Origin: Euglena gracilis
Taxonomy: Eukaryota; Euglenida; Euglenophyceae; Euglenales
Length of the DNA: 64,000 nt
Assembly (NCBI GenBank): GCA_039621445.1
Contig: CP154956.1
Location: 34,941,437-35,005,436 of the forward strand
Reading direction: 5' to 3'
Shown: positions 1 through 21,308 of the stretch, one piece after another
How the letters are laid out: each line of letters starts with the position of its first letter
Position numbering within the stretch: position 1 is the first letter of the stretch
The notes under the pieces: generated by a model
Told to the model about the DNA's origin: nothing
What the model saw: only the letters and a program-made list of their open reading frames with translations
Database searches by the model: none
Made by a program: the position numbers and the translations under genes

Positions 1-117
1 CTGCACACCCTCTTTATATCGAAGCCTCCCCCTCCTGAACAAGAAACCTTGTGCCGGAAGATTTCCTTGGGCCCCAAAAGCCCCAAAAGCCCCAAAATAA
101 CGTTTTGTCCACAGCGT

Positions 118-220
118 TCACCCAGTCTCCTGGGGGGAAAGTAGGTCTATCGCCCAGAGAGACTCCAGGATTCGGGAGGAGCCCTGGCCAGCAGGGATGC
201 CGGTCACCGCCACGGAGCCG
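118..220 (-). CDS. Possible terminal helicase exon
   Basis: Minus-strand frame reading VAVTGIPAGQGSSRILESLW then AIDLLSPQETG and a stop. The ESLWAIDLLSP ending is reminiscent of the V-AI-P-WL end of DEAH OB folds. The splice to the preceding exon was not found. Confidence 0.25.
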
Positions 221-413
221 GCATCGGGGCCAGGCCCGCCCTTCTTCTGGCTGTGGCGCTCATTGCTCACCTCCTCAGCCCCCCACTTTTCCTTCCACCT
301 GCAACTATGCTGTATGCGGGCTGCGGCGTCACCTCCACCTGCTGCGGTTCCAACCCATCCCCCGGCCCCACCTCCCCCAGCAACCCACCCCTCCAGAAAC
401 CGCACCAACCGAT

Positions 414-947
414 TAAACCCCCCCTCCAAATATAAGAAACCCCTCGCTATAAAAAACCCCCAAATATAAGAAACCCTTTGGCCGATTTTCAGCTGACACC
501 CAAATATAAGAAACCCCCAATTATAAGAAACCCCTGGGCTGTTGGACGTCAATCCAAATGTAAGAAACCCCTCATTTTCACCATGGGTCACAACAAATCT
601 CAAGGCGCGATCAACACAAAGATGAAGCCAATCTAGTCTATTGCTTCTTTGCAAAGCAAGAGTTCAGAAGCAACGGCTTTTTGGAAACACCTGTCCCTGT
701 CACGACCTCCTTCCCCACTGTTTGAACGACAGTCAGACATGAGGACAATCCTACACACAGTGGTCACATGTAATTAATTATTATGAATGAACCGAAGGAA
801 GAAAAAGTTCCATTTAGAAGAAACCCTTGGGGCCGGCCTTCGACACCCAAATATAAGAAACCCCCAAATATAAGAAACCCTTTGGGCCGATCGGCCGACA
901 CCCAAATATAAGAAACGGGTTTCTTATATTTGGGGGGGGGGGGGGGG
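414..947. repeat. C-run element with AAATATAAGAAA word
   Basis: Eight direct copies of a word close to AAATATAAGAAACCC set in C-runs (six at about 425-565, more at about 845-915), closed by one inverted copy GGGTTTCTTATATTTGGGG at 917-935 and a long G-run. The first and last words can pair, making the whole element a foldback. Confidence 0.6.
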
Positions 948-1329
948 TTACTTTGGACTGGGTTCCTCTCCGGGATGGTTCAATCCCTACTCTCAATCAA
1001 CTCAGCTCGAATGGTGTCCACATTAAAAATTCCGAACCTGGGCGACCAATCATTGGGTTGCCCGGACTGGCAAATCCGCCGCAATCCACCCCATCGCGCG
1101 CCGGGCAAATGGGTGTTCATTTTCAGGGCATAACACAGCCAGAGATGTCCGACCCATCGGGTTGCAAGCATCGAAAGCGGCGCAGCCACCGCGGCCGCCG
1201 CTTCCTGAGCATAAGAGTGTTTGGCACGTTATTAAGCCATTTTCTGGGTGGTGGCCTTTCCCTCTGTTTCCTGGCAGCTGGTCAGGGGGGGATGGCGCAC
1301 CATCACAGCGTGCCAAGATGGTCATTAGA

Positions 1330-1510
1330 GCAGGGAGCCGAGGGCAGGCCTGTCCACTGGGGTTGTGGGCAGTCTGACGCGGGACGGTGAAGCACGGCAC
1401 GCCAGACCCCACCGTGCAGAAGAGCAGGAGGAGCTCGGTCTGGAGGTCAGGGAGATGAGGCGGCGCAAGCTGGACCGACTGGTGGTGCAGCGTCCGCATA
1501 TGACGGTGGC
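1330..1510 (-). CDS. Possible C-terminal helicase exon
   Basis: A minus-strand open frame in unique, GC-rich sequence: LHHQSVQLAPPHLPDLQTEL then LLLFCTVGSGVP. Its base composition matches the helicase exons and it follows exon 16 in order. However, no conserved OB-fold residue is clear, and a second frame is also open, so the assignment is weak. Confidence 0.25.
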
Positions 1511-1537
1511 ACCGCACCAACGTTGTTTATGTCCCCG

Positions 1538-2180
<643 letters not shown>

Positions 2181-2242
2181 CATTGCTTCGCACTTTCTGT
2201 TTCTCTGTTGGGGGTGTTTGCGACTCCGATGGCGCGGTGGGC

Positions 2243-12671
<10,429 letters not shown>

Positions 12672-12735
12672 GCATCTCACCGTAATGCTGTGTGTTAGGG
12701 GGACATTATAATTTTGGCAAAAAGCAGGTGCAGGT

Positions 12736-12928
12736 AAACCCCCCAAATAACATCCCCCCCCTCGGGGACCGATTTCGAGAGCCCAAATAACACCCCCCCC
12801 CCCCTGTTTTCCTTTGGTTTTCCATGTAAAAATAACACCCCCCCCCAAATAATACCTCCCCCTGGGGCCCCAGCTCGGGTGCCCAAATAACACACCGGGG
12901 GGGGGGGGGGGGGGTTATTTGGGGGGAT
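12736..12928. repeat. C-run element with AAATAACA word
   Basis: Direct words near CCCAAATAACACCCC at about 12742, 12783, 12829, 12844 and 12882, closed by inverted GGGGTTATTTGGGG at 12911-12924. It starts GGTAAACCCCCCAAA, as does the separate element at 13.56 kb. Confidence 0.6.
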
Positions 12929-13555
12929 TATGTTATGAACTCAAGGGGTCCAGGGGGAAAGTGCTGTTTGATCCCCCACACCAAGGGATGGGCATCTGCC
13001 AGGCTGGACCGAACGGAGACCCGAAAATTGGCAAAAAAAACACAAAGCCAGCTGGGTTGGAATTTTACCCCAAAACCCCCCCAAACACCATTTTTGGCAA
13101 TCAGGCACCAAGCGCAGAAGAAAATGATCGGCTTCGACCGGCAAACAAGCCAAAGAGCTTTCGGAGCCGTCTGAGACAAGAATTCAGAGCCCGGCCTGCG
13201 GAACCCTTCTTGCAGCCTGGCTGGGTGCCTGCTGGCTGGGAAAAAATGCTGAATAGCTTGAAATTCCCTGCTTTGAAGGGGGACCCAGAATGTCCAAACT
13301 GGCTCAATCATTGGTTTCCCGTCTTCATCAGTTAGATTCGCTGAAGGGAGACTCCAAGGTACCTCAAACATGGTGAAAAAACGCAATGCAATGCAAAAAA
13401 AAAAATGCTGGGGGAAAAGCTCAAGTTACATGTCCATTTCTTCAAGACATCCTGCGGTTGAACACTTTTCTGGTGAAAAACTTGTAAAAAATATTTACTT
13501 TTCACCTCCCTCAAAAAAATTTACTTATTAACAACATTTTCATCATACAACATGG
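12929..13555. other. Unassigned region, no gene recognised
   Basis: Mixed-composition sequence with short open frames on both strands (for example 12941-13386 minus) but no family motif, splice pattern or repeat I could support. Confidence 0.4.
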
Positions 13556-13953
13556 TAAACCCCCCAAAATATAAAGCCCCCCCCAAATATAAAGCCCCCC
13601 CCAGGGGGTTTGGATTTGCCGCCCAAATATAAAGCCCCCCCTGACGTGGAGCCAAACGATGGTGCATTTCAGTAAAACGTATAAAAATTTTGGTGGATAC
13701 AATTTTTTCACCAGAAATGCTCCGTTTTGAATAAGAATTGCACAATTTTGGGGAAAATAGGGGGTACACAACGAAAAATGGGCATAAATTTGATATTTGG
13801 CCACAACTGAAGGCCGCCGAAGGTCATAAATGTCATCCCTAAGAGTCTGATTTCCCCCCCAAATACAAAGCCCCCCTCAAATATAAAGCCTCCCTGAGGA
13901 TCTTGAAATCCCGTTCAAATGTAAAGCCGCGGGGTGTATTTGGGGGGGGGGGT
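13556..13953. repeat. C-run element with AAATATAAAG word
   Basis: Direct words near CCAAATATAAAGCCCCC at about 13565, 13583, 13623, 13860 and 13880, closed by inverted GTGTATTTGGGGGG at 13933-13946. It starts GGTAAACCCCCCAAA like the 12.74-kb element but carries a different word. Confidence 0.6.
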
Positions 13954-14327
13954 AACACGGTTTGTTCCAAAAAAAAACATTCAAATATAGCCAAAAGAGT
14001 GTCTGATGAATTCTTCAAAAAAGGAAATCAAATAAGAAAAGACACACCAAAACAAAGCGTGGTGCAAAGTTGCATCTTAGCAGGTAGATTGCCCAGTTGT
14101 GCACGCACTTATATGTCATCATGCAACCTCCTAAAATCCAAAGTCGGTCAAAAAAAAAACGAACGTGCAACTTTGAGATGTTGGGGACTTCTGGTGGAAG
14201 AGAAATTTCCTACGTGATCATTGGGGGAAATTGGCAAAAAAAAAAACTGGGAAGTCGAAAATTCCACAAAAAAAACACACAAAAAAAACACAAAATATCC
14301 AATTTTCACTGTGCTATTTAAATTCTT

Positions 14328-14719
14328 CAAGATTTTGGACAATGCAAAAAATCTGCTGACTACGTTTGCATTTGCAAAGATGACTTTGGGGACCAGGATG
14401 GTGAGTTGCAAGCCGTGACCAGCACACTCCCAGGCTCATCCTTCATCTGGGTCTCTCTGCCCTGCCCGCAGGAGGACGGCGACAGGTCTCCGGTCACATC
14501 AGCGGGGTCTTTGTCCCCAGGGGCATCGAATATGGCCGCGTCCGCTGGGTCAGAAGACGGAAGCGCCTGTGCTTGGAAGGCACATGGAAATCCCCATCAG
14601 GAGTGAAGTGCATCCAGCATTGCCCAGTGCACCAACAGTTTTGCTTGAGTTCATTCAAACAAAAGGGCACCCAGTTTTGGGGTTGGATGCAGAGCGTTCC
14701 CATCAATTATAGTATTTAA
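14328..14719 (+). CDS. Unknown gene fragment, two exons joined by a GT-AG intron
   Basis: Exon a (14328-14400) reads QDFGQCKKSADYVCICKDDF then GDQD. Intron 14401-14471 starts GTGAGT and ends in a pyrimidine tract with CCCGCAG. Exon b (14472-14719) continues in frame: RRQVSGHISGVFVPRGIEYG, RVRWVRRRKRLCLEGTWKSP, then a cysteine/histidine cluster (CIQHCPVHQQFC) and a stop. Exon a probably starts at an acceptor near 14327. Not a family I recognise. The basic middle and clustered cysteines suggest a nucleic-acid- or chromatin-associated protein, but that is a guess. The upstream part was not found. Confidence 0.45.
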
Positions 14720-15009
14720 TAATGCCTATATATTATATGTGTTCTATATGGACCTCCTTCCTAAATCCTTTGTCATCTGAAATCAGAGCACTCTCGCTCA
14801 GACAGTAGAAATGATTTCCCAAATAAAGACACCCTTTTCGACCAAAAAGAAAAACAACCTTGGAGTCCACCCTGGAGTCCACCCATCCACCATTTTGGGG
14901 AAATTCATACATTCCTGCACGATAAGGGTGGATGCTCTGAACCGAATTCCCTCTTTATAAGGGGACCTTGGTTCAAATGTGTTTTCTCCATGAAACGTGT
15001 TTGGGCTGT

Positions 15010-15201
15010 CTTCCATCCAGTGGCGCGAAGAAGAAGAAAGCTTTGAAGACTTTTTTTTTGAATACATCGATATTTGCCAGCAACACGGTGCAGTTTATCC
15101 CAATCTGGACAGAATTTTTGTTGGTTGGGCACGGTGGTCAGTCGATGCTTCCAAACTTAACAACACAAAGAGGTGGAAGCAGGGGTATTGTTTTCAAGAC
15201 C
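15010..15201 (+). CDS. Candidate exon of unknown protein
   Basis: Plus-strand frame reading SSIQWREEEESFEDFFFEYI, DICQQHGAVYPNLDRIFVGW and ARWSVDASKLNNTKRWKQGY. Mixed, protein-like composition in otherwise repeat-rich DNA. Lies 290 bp after the stop at 14719, so it may belong to a different gene or to a splice form that skips that stop. It runs into a G/C-run element at 15.2 kb. Confidence 0.35.
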
Positions 15202-15735
15202 GGGGGGCCCCCCCACCCCCCCCCCCCCTGAGGGGGGGGGGGGGGCAGGGGGTCCCAGGGTACCCAACCCACTTTCCCCGAAAAAAGGCCAAAAATCGCG
15301 AAAAATGCTAAAACAGCACGTTTTTCAAAAAAAATGGCGCCTTTGGCACCGAAAAATATATCCCCTCTGCACATATGGCACAAAGTGGGGCCCCCATACC
15401 TGGGGGGGTATGGGGGGAAAAGGTGAGGTTTATTTTTTTGCCGGGGGGGGCCGAGGGGGCGGGAGCCCCCCCGGGCACTGGAACAGTTTCATACGTTGCG
15501 CGATTAGCTTGCTTAGAGCTCCGTGATTAAGATGAGGTTTATTTTGGGGGTTATTGGGGTATGGGGTATGGGGTATGGGGTATGGGGTATGGGGTATGGG
15601 GTATGGGGGTGGTATGGGGGCTCCACTTTGTGCCATGACTCCCCCTCTGGGGGACCCCCAGGGGGGGGGGGCTCAGCCGGACCCACACACCCTGCACCCC
15701 CTCCCCCCGGGGGGGCCAGGGTGGAAGCTTGTTTA
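15194..15735. repeat. G/C-run foldbacks and GGGGTAT heptamers
   Basis: Alternating long C-runs and G-runs (15.19-15.26, 15.40-15.47, 15.64-15.72 kb), with about seven tandem GGGGTAT heptamers at 15556-15606. AGGTTTATTTT recurs at about 15425 and 15534. No gene. Confidence 0.6.
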
Positions 15736-15888
15736 AAGGCGAAGCGGAAGAAGGCCGGAAAAGATGGCTACCTTCGTTCCATGCCTGGAAAAGATGGCCG
15801 CCTTCGTTCCCAAACATAGTATATCAGCACGTCTTCTCCCCATGCTCCGCTTCACCACAGGATTCCTCTCAAACCCTCGAATTACAGG

Positions 15889-16115
15889 AGGGAAACTAAA
15901 CATTGGGACACCTGAGAATTTTGTGGGTCATACCCAACCCCCAGCTCCAAAGCCTCTGCCAGCCGATGGGATGTGGTGATGGTGTGTGCACACTGGCATG
16001 GCCCTGCCCCATGCAGCAGTGCCCCAGCCAGCTCTGCTGCAGTACACTGTGCAAAATTCAGGCCAATCCTATGAGAGCAGGTCTTTTCCATTTTCTGGCC
16101 CCTTTTTGGACTGCG
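15889..16115 (-). CDS. Exon-like frame in the left arm of the inverted repeat
   Basis: Minus-strand copy of the right-arm frame: GQKMEKTCSHRIGLNFAQCT, AAELAGALLHG, an insertion, then HRLAEALELGVGYDPQNS. It is preceded by the same TTCGCAG acceptor-like site as the plus copy. Both frames survive with several amino-acid differences. Function unknown. Confidence 0.28.
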
Positions 16116-16665
16116 AAGCAAAGCCAGCCTCAGGTAAGGGGACGAGGCGGCTCACACTGCAGTGAGTGGCATTGGACCCCAACTTTGAACAATGCAAGTT
16201 AACAACCCCTGTCAACGTGGGCTGATGGGCCACGTTGACCCATGATCATTGATCATTGATGGCCTCGACATACCGACCAATTTGGGCAAAAGAGGCCAAA
16301 AATGGTAATTTTTGCCCAAATTGGTCGGCATGTCGAGGCCATCGCCCCATCAGCCCACGTTGACGGGGGTTGTTAACTTGCATTGTTCAAAGTTGGGGTC
16401 CAATGCCACTCACTGCAGTGTGAGCCGCCTCGTCCCCTCACCTGAGGCTGGCTTTGCTTCGCAGTCCAAAAGGGGTCAGAAAATGGAAAAGACCTGCTCG
16501 AATAGGATTGGCCTGAACTTTGCACAGCGTGCCGCAGCAGAGCTGGCTGGGGCACTGCTGCGTGGCCATGCCATCACCACATCCCATCGGCTGGCAGAGG
16601 CTTTGGAGCTGGGGGTTGGGTATGACCCACAAAATTCTCAGCTGTCCCACTATTTAGTTTCCCTC
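15889..16665. repeat. Large inverted repeat, arms about 360-400 bp
   Basis: Left arm about 15889-16290, right arm about 16305-16665, spacer about 15 bp. The arms start GGGAAACTAAA and end TTTAGTTTCCC. They differ by scattered substitutions and indels; for example, the left arm has an extra GTGTGCACACTGG stretch. Each arm carries the same open frame, pointing outward. Confidence 0.8.
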
Positions 16666-16719
16666 CTGCATGCAACTCTTAACATCCAGAAAGTGATCAA
16701 GGGTGCACAAAATGTTTAA
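16462..16719 (+). CDS. Exon-like frame in and beyond the right arm of the inverted repeat
   Basis: After TTTGCTTCGCAG the frame reads GQKMEKTCSNRIGLNFAQRA, AAELAGALLRGHAITTSHRL and AEALELGVGYDPQNSQLSHY, then on to a stop at 16717-16719. Helical and alanine/leucine-rich; no motif recognised. It could be a duplicated gene fragment carried by the foldback. Confidence 0.32.
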   Translation, partial: QSKRGQKMEKTCSNRIGLNFAQRAAAELAGALLRGHAITTSHRLAEALELGVGYDPQNSQLSHYLVSLLHATLNIQKVIKGAQNV

Positions 16720-16915
16720 CATGCGACCGTTTCACAATCTTCCTCACATGGAGTAGCCTGTGACTGTCAAACAGATTTAGATGAAAAAAAATGAAATTGT
16801 GACAAAATCAGCTGTCACAATTTTATTGCAGTCACTGTCACAGTGAATGTTGCGGCTGACATACACAGCTTCAACAGAGTTTTTCAGTGATGGGAGGTCT
16901 GTGAGGAAAAGTTAC
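16720..16915. other. Unassigned A/T-rich stretch
   Basis: Contains repeated CTGTCAC/GTGACA words (16.79-16.85 kb) but no feature I can name. Confidence 0.3.
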
Positions 16916-16917
16916 TC

Positions 16918-17112
16918 ATCTAGTTCATCAAGAAGCACATGCGGTTGTGCCCAGCCCTTGACCCTCTGGAGAAGACATTCTCACCAATAAATCTCCCACG
17001 GGGCTGCCACATATGTCGACCAACTGCAAGGACTGTAGGGATTGGCATGCTGACATGAGTGGAAGAAAGCAATCTCCTCATGTGGCGTACCTCAAGCACA
17101 GCTTGCAATGAT
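16918..17112 (-). CDS. Candidate C-terminal exon, unknown protein
   Basis: Minus-strand frame LEVRHMRRLLSSTHVSMPIP, TVLAVGRHMWQPRGRFIGEN and VFSRGSRAGHNRMCFLMN with a stop. Basic and protein-like. It could be the next exon of the gene that includes the frame at 17.45-17.65 kb; the splice was not resolved. Confidence 0.28.
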
Positions 17113-17444
17113 AGCATGCCAAAGAAAGCGAGGTTGGAAAAAAACGTCCAAATGGTGCCCTGACAGAGACTTTAGATTTTAGAGATTAGAAAGAATAGAG
17201 AAGAGGTACTGGAGATTTGAGAAGAGAGAGAGGTCGACGTGTTTTTTTGAAAGTGGGAAGTCACTGGATGCCCTTCCGGGGAAGGTTAGCAATGGTATGA
17301 TCTGGAGTCTGGGTGTAATACCATACAGGCATGCATACAATTAATTTTATAAAAATTATGCATTGCTGCTGTTTGTTTTAATGATCGGATCTCTTGGAAG
17401 ACAGCATCCTCTTGGAATGATTTCATAAATTTTAGGTACATAAC

Positions 17445-17612
17445 ACCAAAAGCTCCTTGGGGGTACGCCAGTCTGCCACCCAATTTCCTCCTTCCGACTG
17501 CACGTGCACCAGCGAGCAGTCGTCGTCATCGACCTGCAACTCCACCACCCGTGGTTGTCCATCCCATACAGTTGCTGGGATCCTCCACATGCCCCTGCGG
17601 GTGGTGATGTTC
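17445..17612 (-). CDS. Candidate exon, possible Tudor-like fold
   Basis: Minus-strand frame from an acceptor-like CCCATTGCAG: NITTRRGMWRIPATVWDGQP, RVVELQVDDDDCSLVHVQSE, GGNWVADWRTPKELL. The order (basic G-W-IPATV strand, acidic VDDDD turn, V-V strand, W-P-L end) resembles Tudor/Agenet-type beta barrels that bind modified proteins. This is a pattern impression, not a domain match. Confidence 0.38.
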
Positions 17613-17656
17613 ACTGCAATGGGTTGTTGTGGATCAAGGTGAGGACAGCCGCCCAA

Positions 17657-18428
17657 CTACTGCACATAACTAAAACCATTTAAGAGTCAATGGGATGAAC
17701 CATAGAAGCCGACCAAAAAAAGACAATGTACAACAGAAAAAGACACCATTCGGAAGGATGCATTAACCCCCCCCTCACTTTATAAGACCCTCCTTTATGC
17801 CGATCCCCCTCCAGGAAAAAAAAACATTACACCCCCTCCCACAATGATGCTCTGAGACACTTCTGAGCCAAAAGTGGGCCAGACCAGCAAATACCACCCA
17901 AAGGTGCCGGAAAGCAGCATCGCTCTGTATCCCCCCAACCCCCCCTGTATCAGAAGCCCACCTTTGAGCTCAAAAAAATCATGTATTCGGACCCTCCAGC
18001 CCTGCATCATCAAAAGGTGCTTGGCCACAACGAAATGAAGGCAAAAGCACGAAGAACGCATTGGGATGCCAAAAAAAAGTTGAAATGAGGCTCCAGCCCC
18101 AGCGTTCACTTCTGAAAACATGAACCAAATAGAAGACTGCAAAAGTGGCCTTATGGGGCCAAGAATGGCCAAAAGCGGCCAAAAGTGGCGAAAAGTGGCG
18201 AAAATTAGGGCGGTCCTTGACGAGAAAAAAAAAAGAAGGAAGAAAAAATTTTATTTCTTCTTTTATTTTTCTTTCTTTATTCCTTCGGCACAATCAATGA
18301 AGAAGAGGCCAGAAAAAGGCCACATTTTAGGGCAAAACGGGTCTGCTTTGGGGAATAAAATGATTCTGGCATTCTTGGACCATCGTCCATCCACCCAAAA
18401 CATCAAAATATGCACTATTTGAAAACTA
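17657..18428. other. Region without recognised gene
   Basis: Contains C-run words CCCCCTCACTTTATAAGACCC and similar (17.76-17.83 kb), repeated GGCCAAAAGTGGC words (18.14-18.20 kb) and a purine/pyrimidine stretch near 18.23-18.28 kb. Confidence 0.4.
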
Positions 18429-18476
18429 TTTGCTTTTTTTGATGTTTTTTATAAAAAAAACATCAAAAAAAGCAAA
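18429..18476. repeat. A/T palindrome, about 22-bp arms
   Basis: TTTGC-T7-GATG-T6 mirrored by A8-CATC-A7-GCAAA. Perfect or near-perfect hairpin immediately before the coiled-coil frame at 18.47 kb. Confidence 0.8.
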
Positions 18477-18715
18477 GGGGAAAACAATGCGACCAGAATT
18501 CCCTTGATCACATGGTACAAAACTTCCAACAGGTACAAGAGACCCTCCACACCGCGGAATCGCGGAATAACGCAAAATTTTCACATTTACAACAAAATCT
18601 ACAACAATTGTTCACAAAACTGGAAAACTTTTTATACAATGCAAGAATTGCAGTCCCGCCTACAACAACGGGATAAAGCGCCTACGGGTGCAGAACTTGG
18701 CTCATATGTAGGGTG
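18473..18715 (+). pseudogene. Broken coiled-coil ORF, possibly a gag-like relic
   Basis: One frame reads DHMVQNFQQVQETLHTAESR then FSHLQQNLQQLFTKLENFLY. A one-base shift near 18640 moves it into a second frame, QELQSRLQQRDKAPTGAELG and a stop. The heptad-like glutamine/leucine spacing suggests a coiled coil. Retroelement capsid genes and ordinary coiled-coil proteins both look like this. No protease or reverse-transcriptase signature is nearby. Confidence 0.3.
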
Positions 18716-18716
18716 A

Positions 18717-19640
18717 AATCGAAATGGATAAAAATGCTTCACAATTTTGGGTCAAATTCACAAAAAAATGCACAAAATCACCAGCTTTGATCACTTTTTG
18801 TCGTTTCTTTGCTAAAACCATCCAAATTTTGACTTGACATGGTCCACAGACGAAAAAAAAGGCCTGTATTTGGAGTAAAAAAAAATTGTTCACAGCCCTC
18901 AGTGACGTTTTTTTCATTGCTTCTTCTTCTTTTTCAATTACTTTTTTAAACCTTTTTGGCTTCGTTTTGAACAAGCTGCCAGCTATGCCGGGATTTGGAC
19001 AGACAAGCATTTCAAAAGCATTTCAAAAAATGCACTGCAGGCAAAGGGGAACAAAAAATTGGCAAGTCCCAAAAATTTGCAAAAAAAATTCCAAAACTGG
19101 CAGACCAAGGAGTCCTAAATCTCTGACAAAATAATTCAAAATATTTATGAAAAGGTTCCAAAATTTTCGGCAAAAGTGTGCAAATATCATGGCAAAAAGC
19201 TCACAAATATTTTCAAAAAAGTACAAAATTTTTGGCAAAAGTGCCAGAAATTATGGCAAAACATAGGGGAAACTGTGAGTGTTAGGTGTAATTTGTCAAA
19301 TCCCGCGTTCAGGTGCCACATAGCATATCAATTGAACGCTCTCCCCAAGACCTTTCGCTTGGTACCGACAATCTGAAAATCGGCGATCGCATGTTCCAAC
19401 CCTGTTCGCAAATTCGAAATTCCAATGTTTCACCTGCCATGCTGCCCCTTGATTGAAAGCTCTTCTCAGGGGCTTTTGGCAGATGGCCTTGGCTTTCAGT
19501 CATGCTGCATGGTATTCTATTTCAGACATTCCCCAAAATTGGCCAAAAGGAAATTATTGCACAAAAAAACCCAATTTCTGGCCGAGGATATGGTTCCACA
19601 TGCCTTGGACACTTTTTGGCACTTTTTATTTTGGGGGCTA
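18717..19640. other. A/T-rich region without recognised gene
   Basis: Repeated CAAAATTTTTGGCAAAAG-like words between 18.74 and 19.27 kb, including CAAAATTTTCGGC and GTACAAAATTTTTGGC. No supported coding region. Confidence 0.4.
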
Positions 19641-19875
19641 GGCAGTCGAGTTCGGGTTCCCCCTTCACCCTCCCCCTGTCTGGTTAAGTTCGGACCTCGA
19701 CAGGGGGGTCCCGCGGGACTGCCCCCCCCCCGGTGTCTGGGCTCCCCAACAAAATTTTGTTAGTCCAGACCCCAGACCCCCCTCCCCCCCTCGAACTCGA
19801 CCGGTCTGGTTGGTTCGCAACTCGACAGGGGGGTCCCAGGGAACTTTCCCCTATGCCTGGGCTCCTTTGGACATT
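19641..19875. repeat. GGTTAAGTTCGGACCTCGACAG-type duplicated segment
   Basis: Two related copies of a segment with CTCGACAGGGGGGTCCC followed by a C-run and GTCTGGGCTCC (about 19694-19745 and 19812-19865). No gene. Confidence 0.4.
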
Positions 19876-19924
19876 GGCTTCACGCCTGAACCGGCATCTA
19901 GGACGCCGGTTCGGGCGTGAAGCC
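19876..19924. repeat. GC-rich palindrome GGCTTCACGCC...GGCGTGAAGCC
   Basis: Arms of about 20 bp (TTCACGCCTGAACCGGC and its complement) around CATCTAGGAC. Related copies occur at 62.86 and 63.92 kb. Confidence 0.75.
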
Positions 19925-20090
19925 GGAGCCCTCAGACACGGTTTCAGCTCACCGTCTTAAAGAGAATACCCCAAAAAGTGCTCAAAAATCGGCCTTTTGG
20001 GGTGCTCAAAACTGACCTTTTTTTTTGCGAACATCCAAAAAATGACCCCTTTGGGACTGTCTGAGGTTCAGGTATGAGAACAGCTTAGGC

Positions 20091-20152
20091 GGTCACAAAC
20101 GGTCACAAATTGTCACAAACGGTCACAAACGGTCACAAACGGTCACAAACGG
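20091..20152. repeat. GGTCACAAAC decamer tandem repeat
   Basis: Six tandem decamers, one variant (TTGTCACAAAC), ending in a G-run. Confidence 0.9.
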
Positions 20153-20606
20153 GGGGGGGATCTAAGGCTCTTCGGGGTGGGCCTGGGAGGTTTCAGTTGC
20201 AGTTTCAGTTGCACGTTGCAAATTGGCCCCTGAGTCATTCTTGGACAGCCCAAACAAAAGTGGTTCAGCAATTCTATTTCGATGTGAACAAAAAATGGTC
20301 AATTTCAAGCACATTTGCCAAGAAGTGTTCTGTAAAATGCCCAAAGGGCATTTTTGCTGAATTTTTTGCAATGCCATGACAATAAGCTGTTCCCCTTCCC
20401 CCCTCAGGAGCAGCTCGAGGGGGGACACAGCTTGGGGGGGGGGGGCATGGTAAGTGGTCCAGGGGGGGTTCCTGGTAAGAAAGTTGGATCTGAATGCAAA
20501 AGATGTTGAAACTGTGTTCGGCGTCAATTCTGTGCACAACGTTGTGAAAACCGCTTGTTTTGTGTACAAATTTTAGCTGGTTTTTACGCTTTTGAGGGGA
20601 TTTTTA

Positions 20607-20670
20607 TACATATTTCCTGGGTATCCCCCTTATTCAACCTGAATAAGGGGGATACCCACGAAATATCTAT
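20607..20670. repeat. Hairpin with perfect 17-bp stem
   Basis: GGGTATCCCCCTTATTC (20619-20635), loop AACCT, exact complement at 20641-20657. Weaker pairing extends to TATTTC/GAAATA outside. Confidence 0.85.
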
Positions 20671-20883
20671 AATAGTGAATTAAGGGGTCCGATCGCCTGC
20701 CCTGTATTTCGTTGGGTATACATCATGCAAGCAAAACGGGCAATTTTGTTGTTTTTTGGGGGGGCTCCTACATTCAGCCTGAATAAGGGGAAGGGGGTCC
20801 CACAAAATACAGGGCAAGCGTAGGGTCCCACTATTACACAACGAAAAGTGTGGGACCCGCAGGGTCCTACTATTACAGGGTAC

Positions 20884-21308
20884 CATGACCCCCCCTCAAA
20901 TGACCCCCCTAGGTCGAGTCATGGCCAGTTTTCCCTCCCCCAGGACCCCCCCAGGATCCCACCCCCCCCCGGGACCCCCCCAGGACCCCCCCAGGACCCC
21001 CCCAGGACCCCCCAGGACCCCCCCAGGACCCCCCCAGGACCCCCCCAGGACCCCCCCCCAGGACAGGGTCCTGGGGGGGGGAACTGGCCATAAGTGCCTA
21101 GGTCCGGCCGGAACATGAACAAATTTTTTCGAAAATTAAAATGGTCACAAAACACTCATTTTGTTTGAAAATGTTTTGTAAAAAAATTTGGTCACGAATT
21201 TCGCACAAAAAATCCCCCCAAAAATGGTGGGGGGGGTGATATCAAGGTTTTGTTTTCCAACCGGGGTCCTGGCCGGGTCAAGAGGGGGGTCATTTGGGGT
21301 GGTCATGG
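20884..21308. repeat. C-run foldback with TCAAATGA word
   Basis: Starts CATGACCCCCCCTCAAATGA and ends GGGGGGTCATTTGGGGTGGT then CATGG, which are inverted copies. Nested inside the 20.67-21.71 kb element. Confidence 0.55.
20934..21066. repeat. CCCCCCAGGA decamer repeat
   Basis: Repeated C-run plus AGGA units ending CAGGACAGGGTCCTGGGG, a short foldback. A related block lies at 25.05-25.29 kb. Confidence 0.85.

Noticed and set aside
20848-21118. Collagen-like proline-rich protein
   Set aside because: Translation of CCCCCCAGGA decamers.
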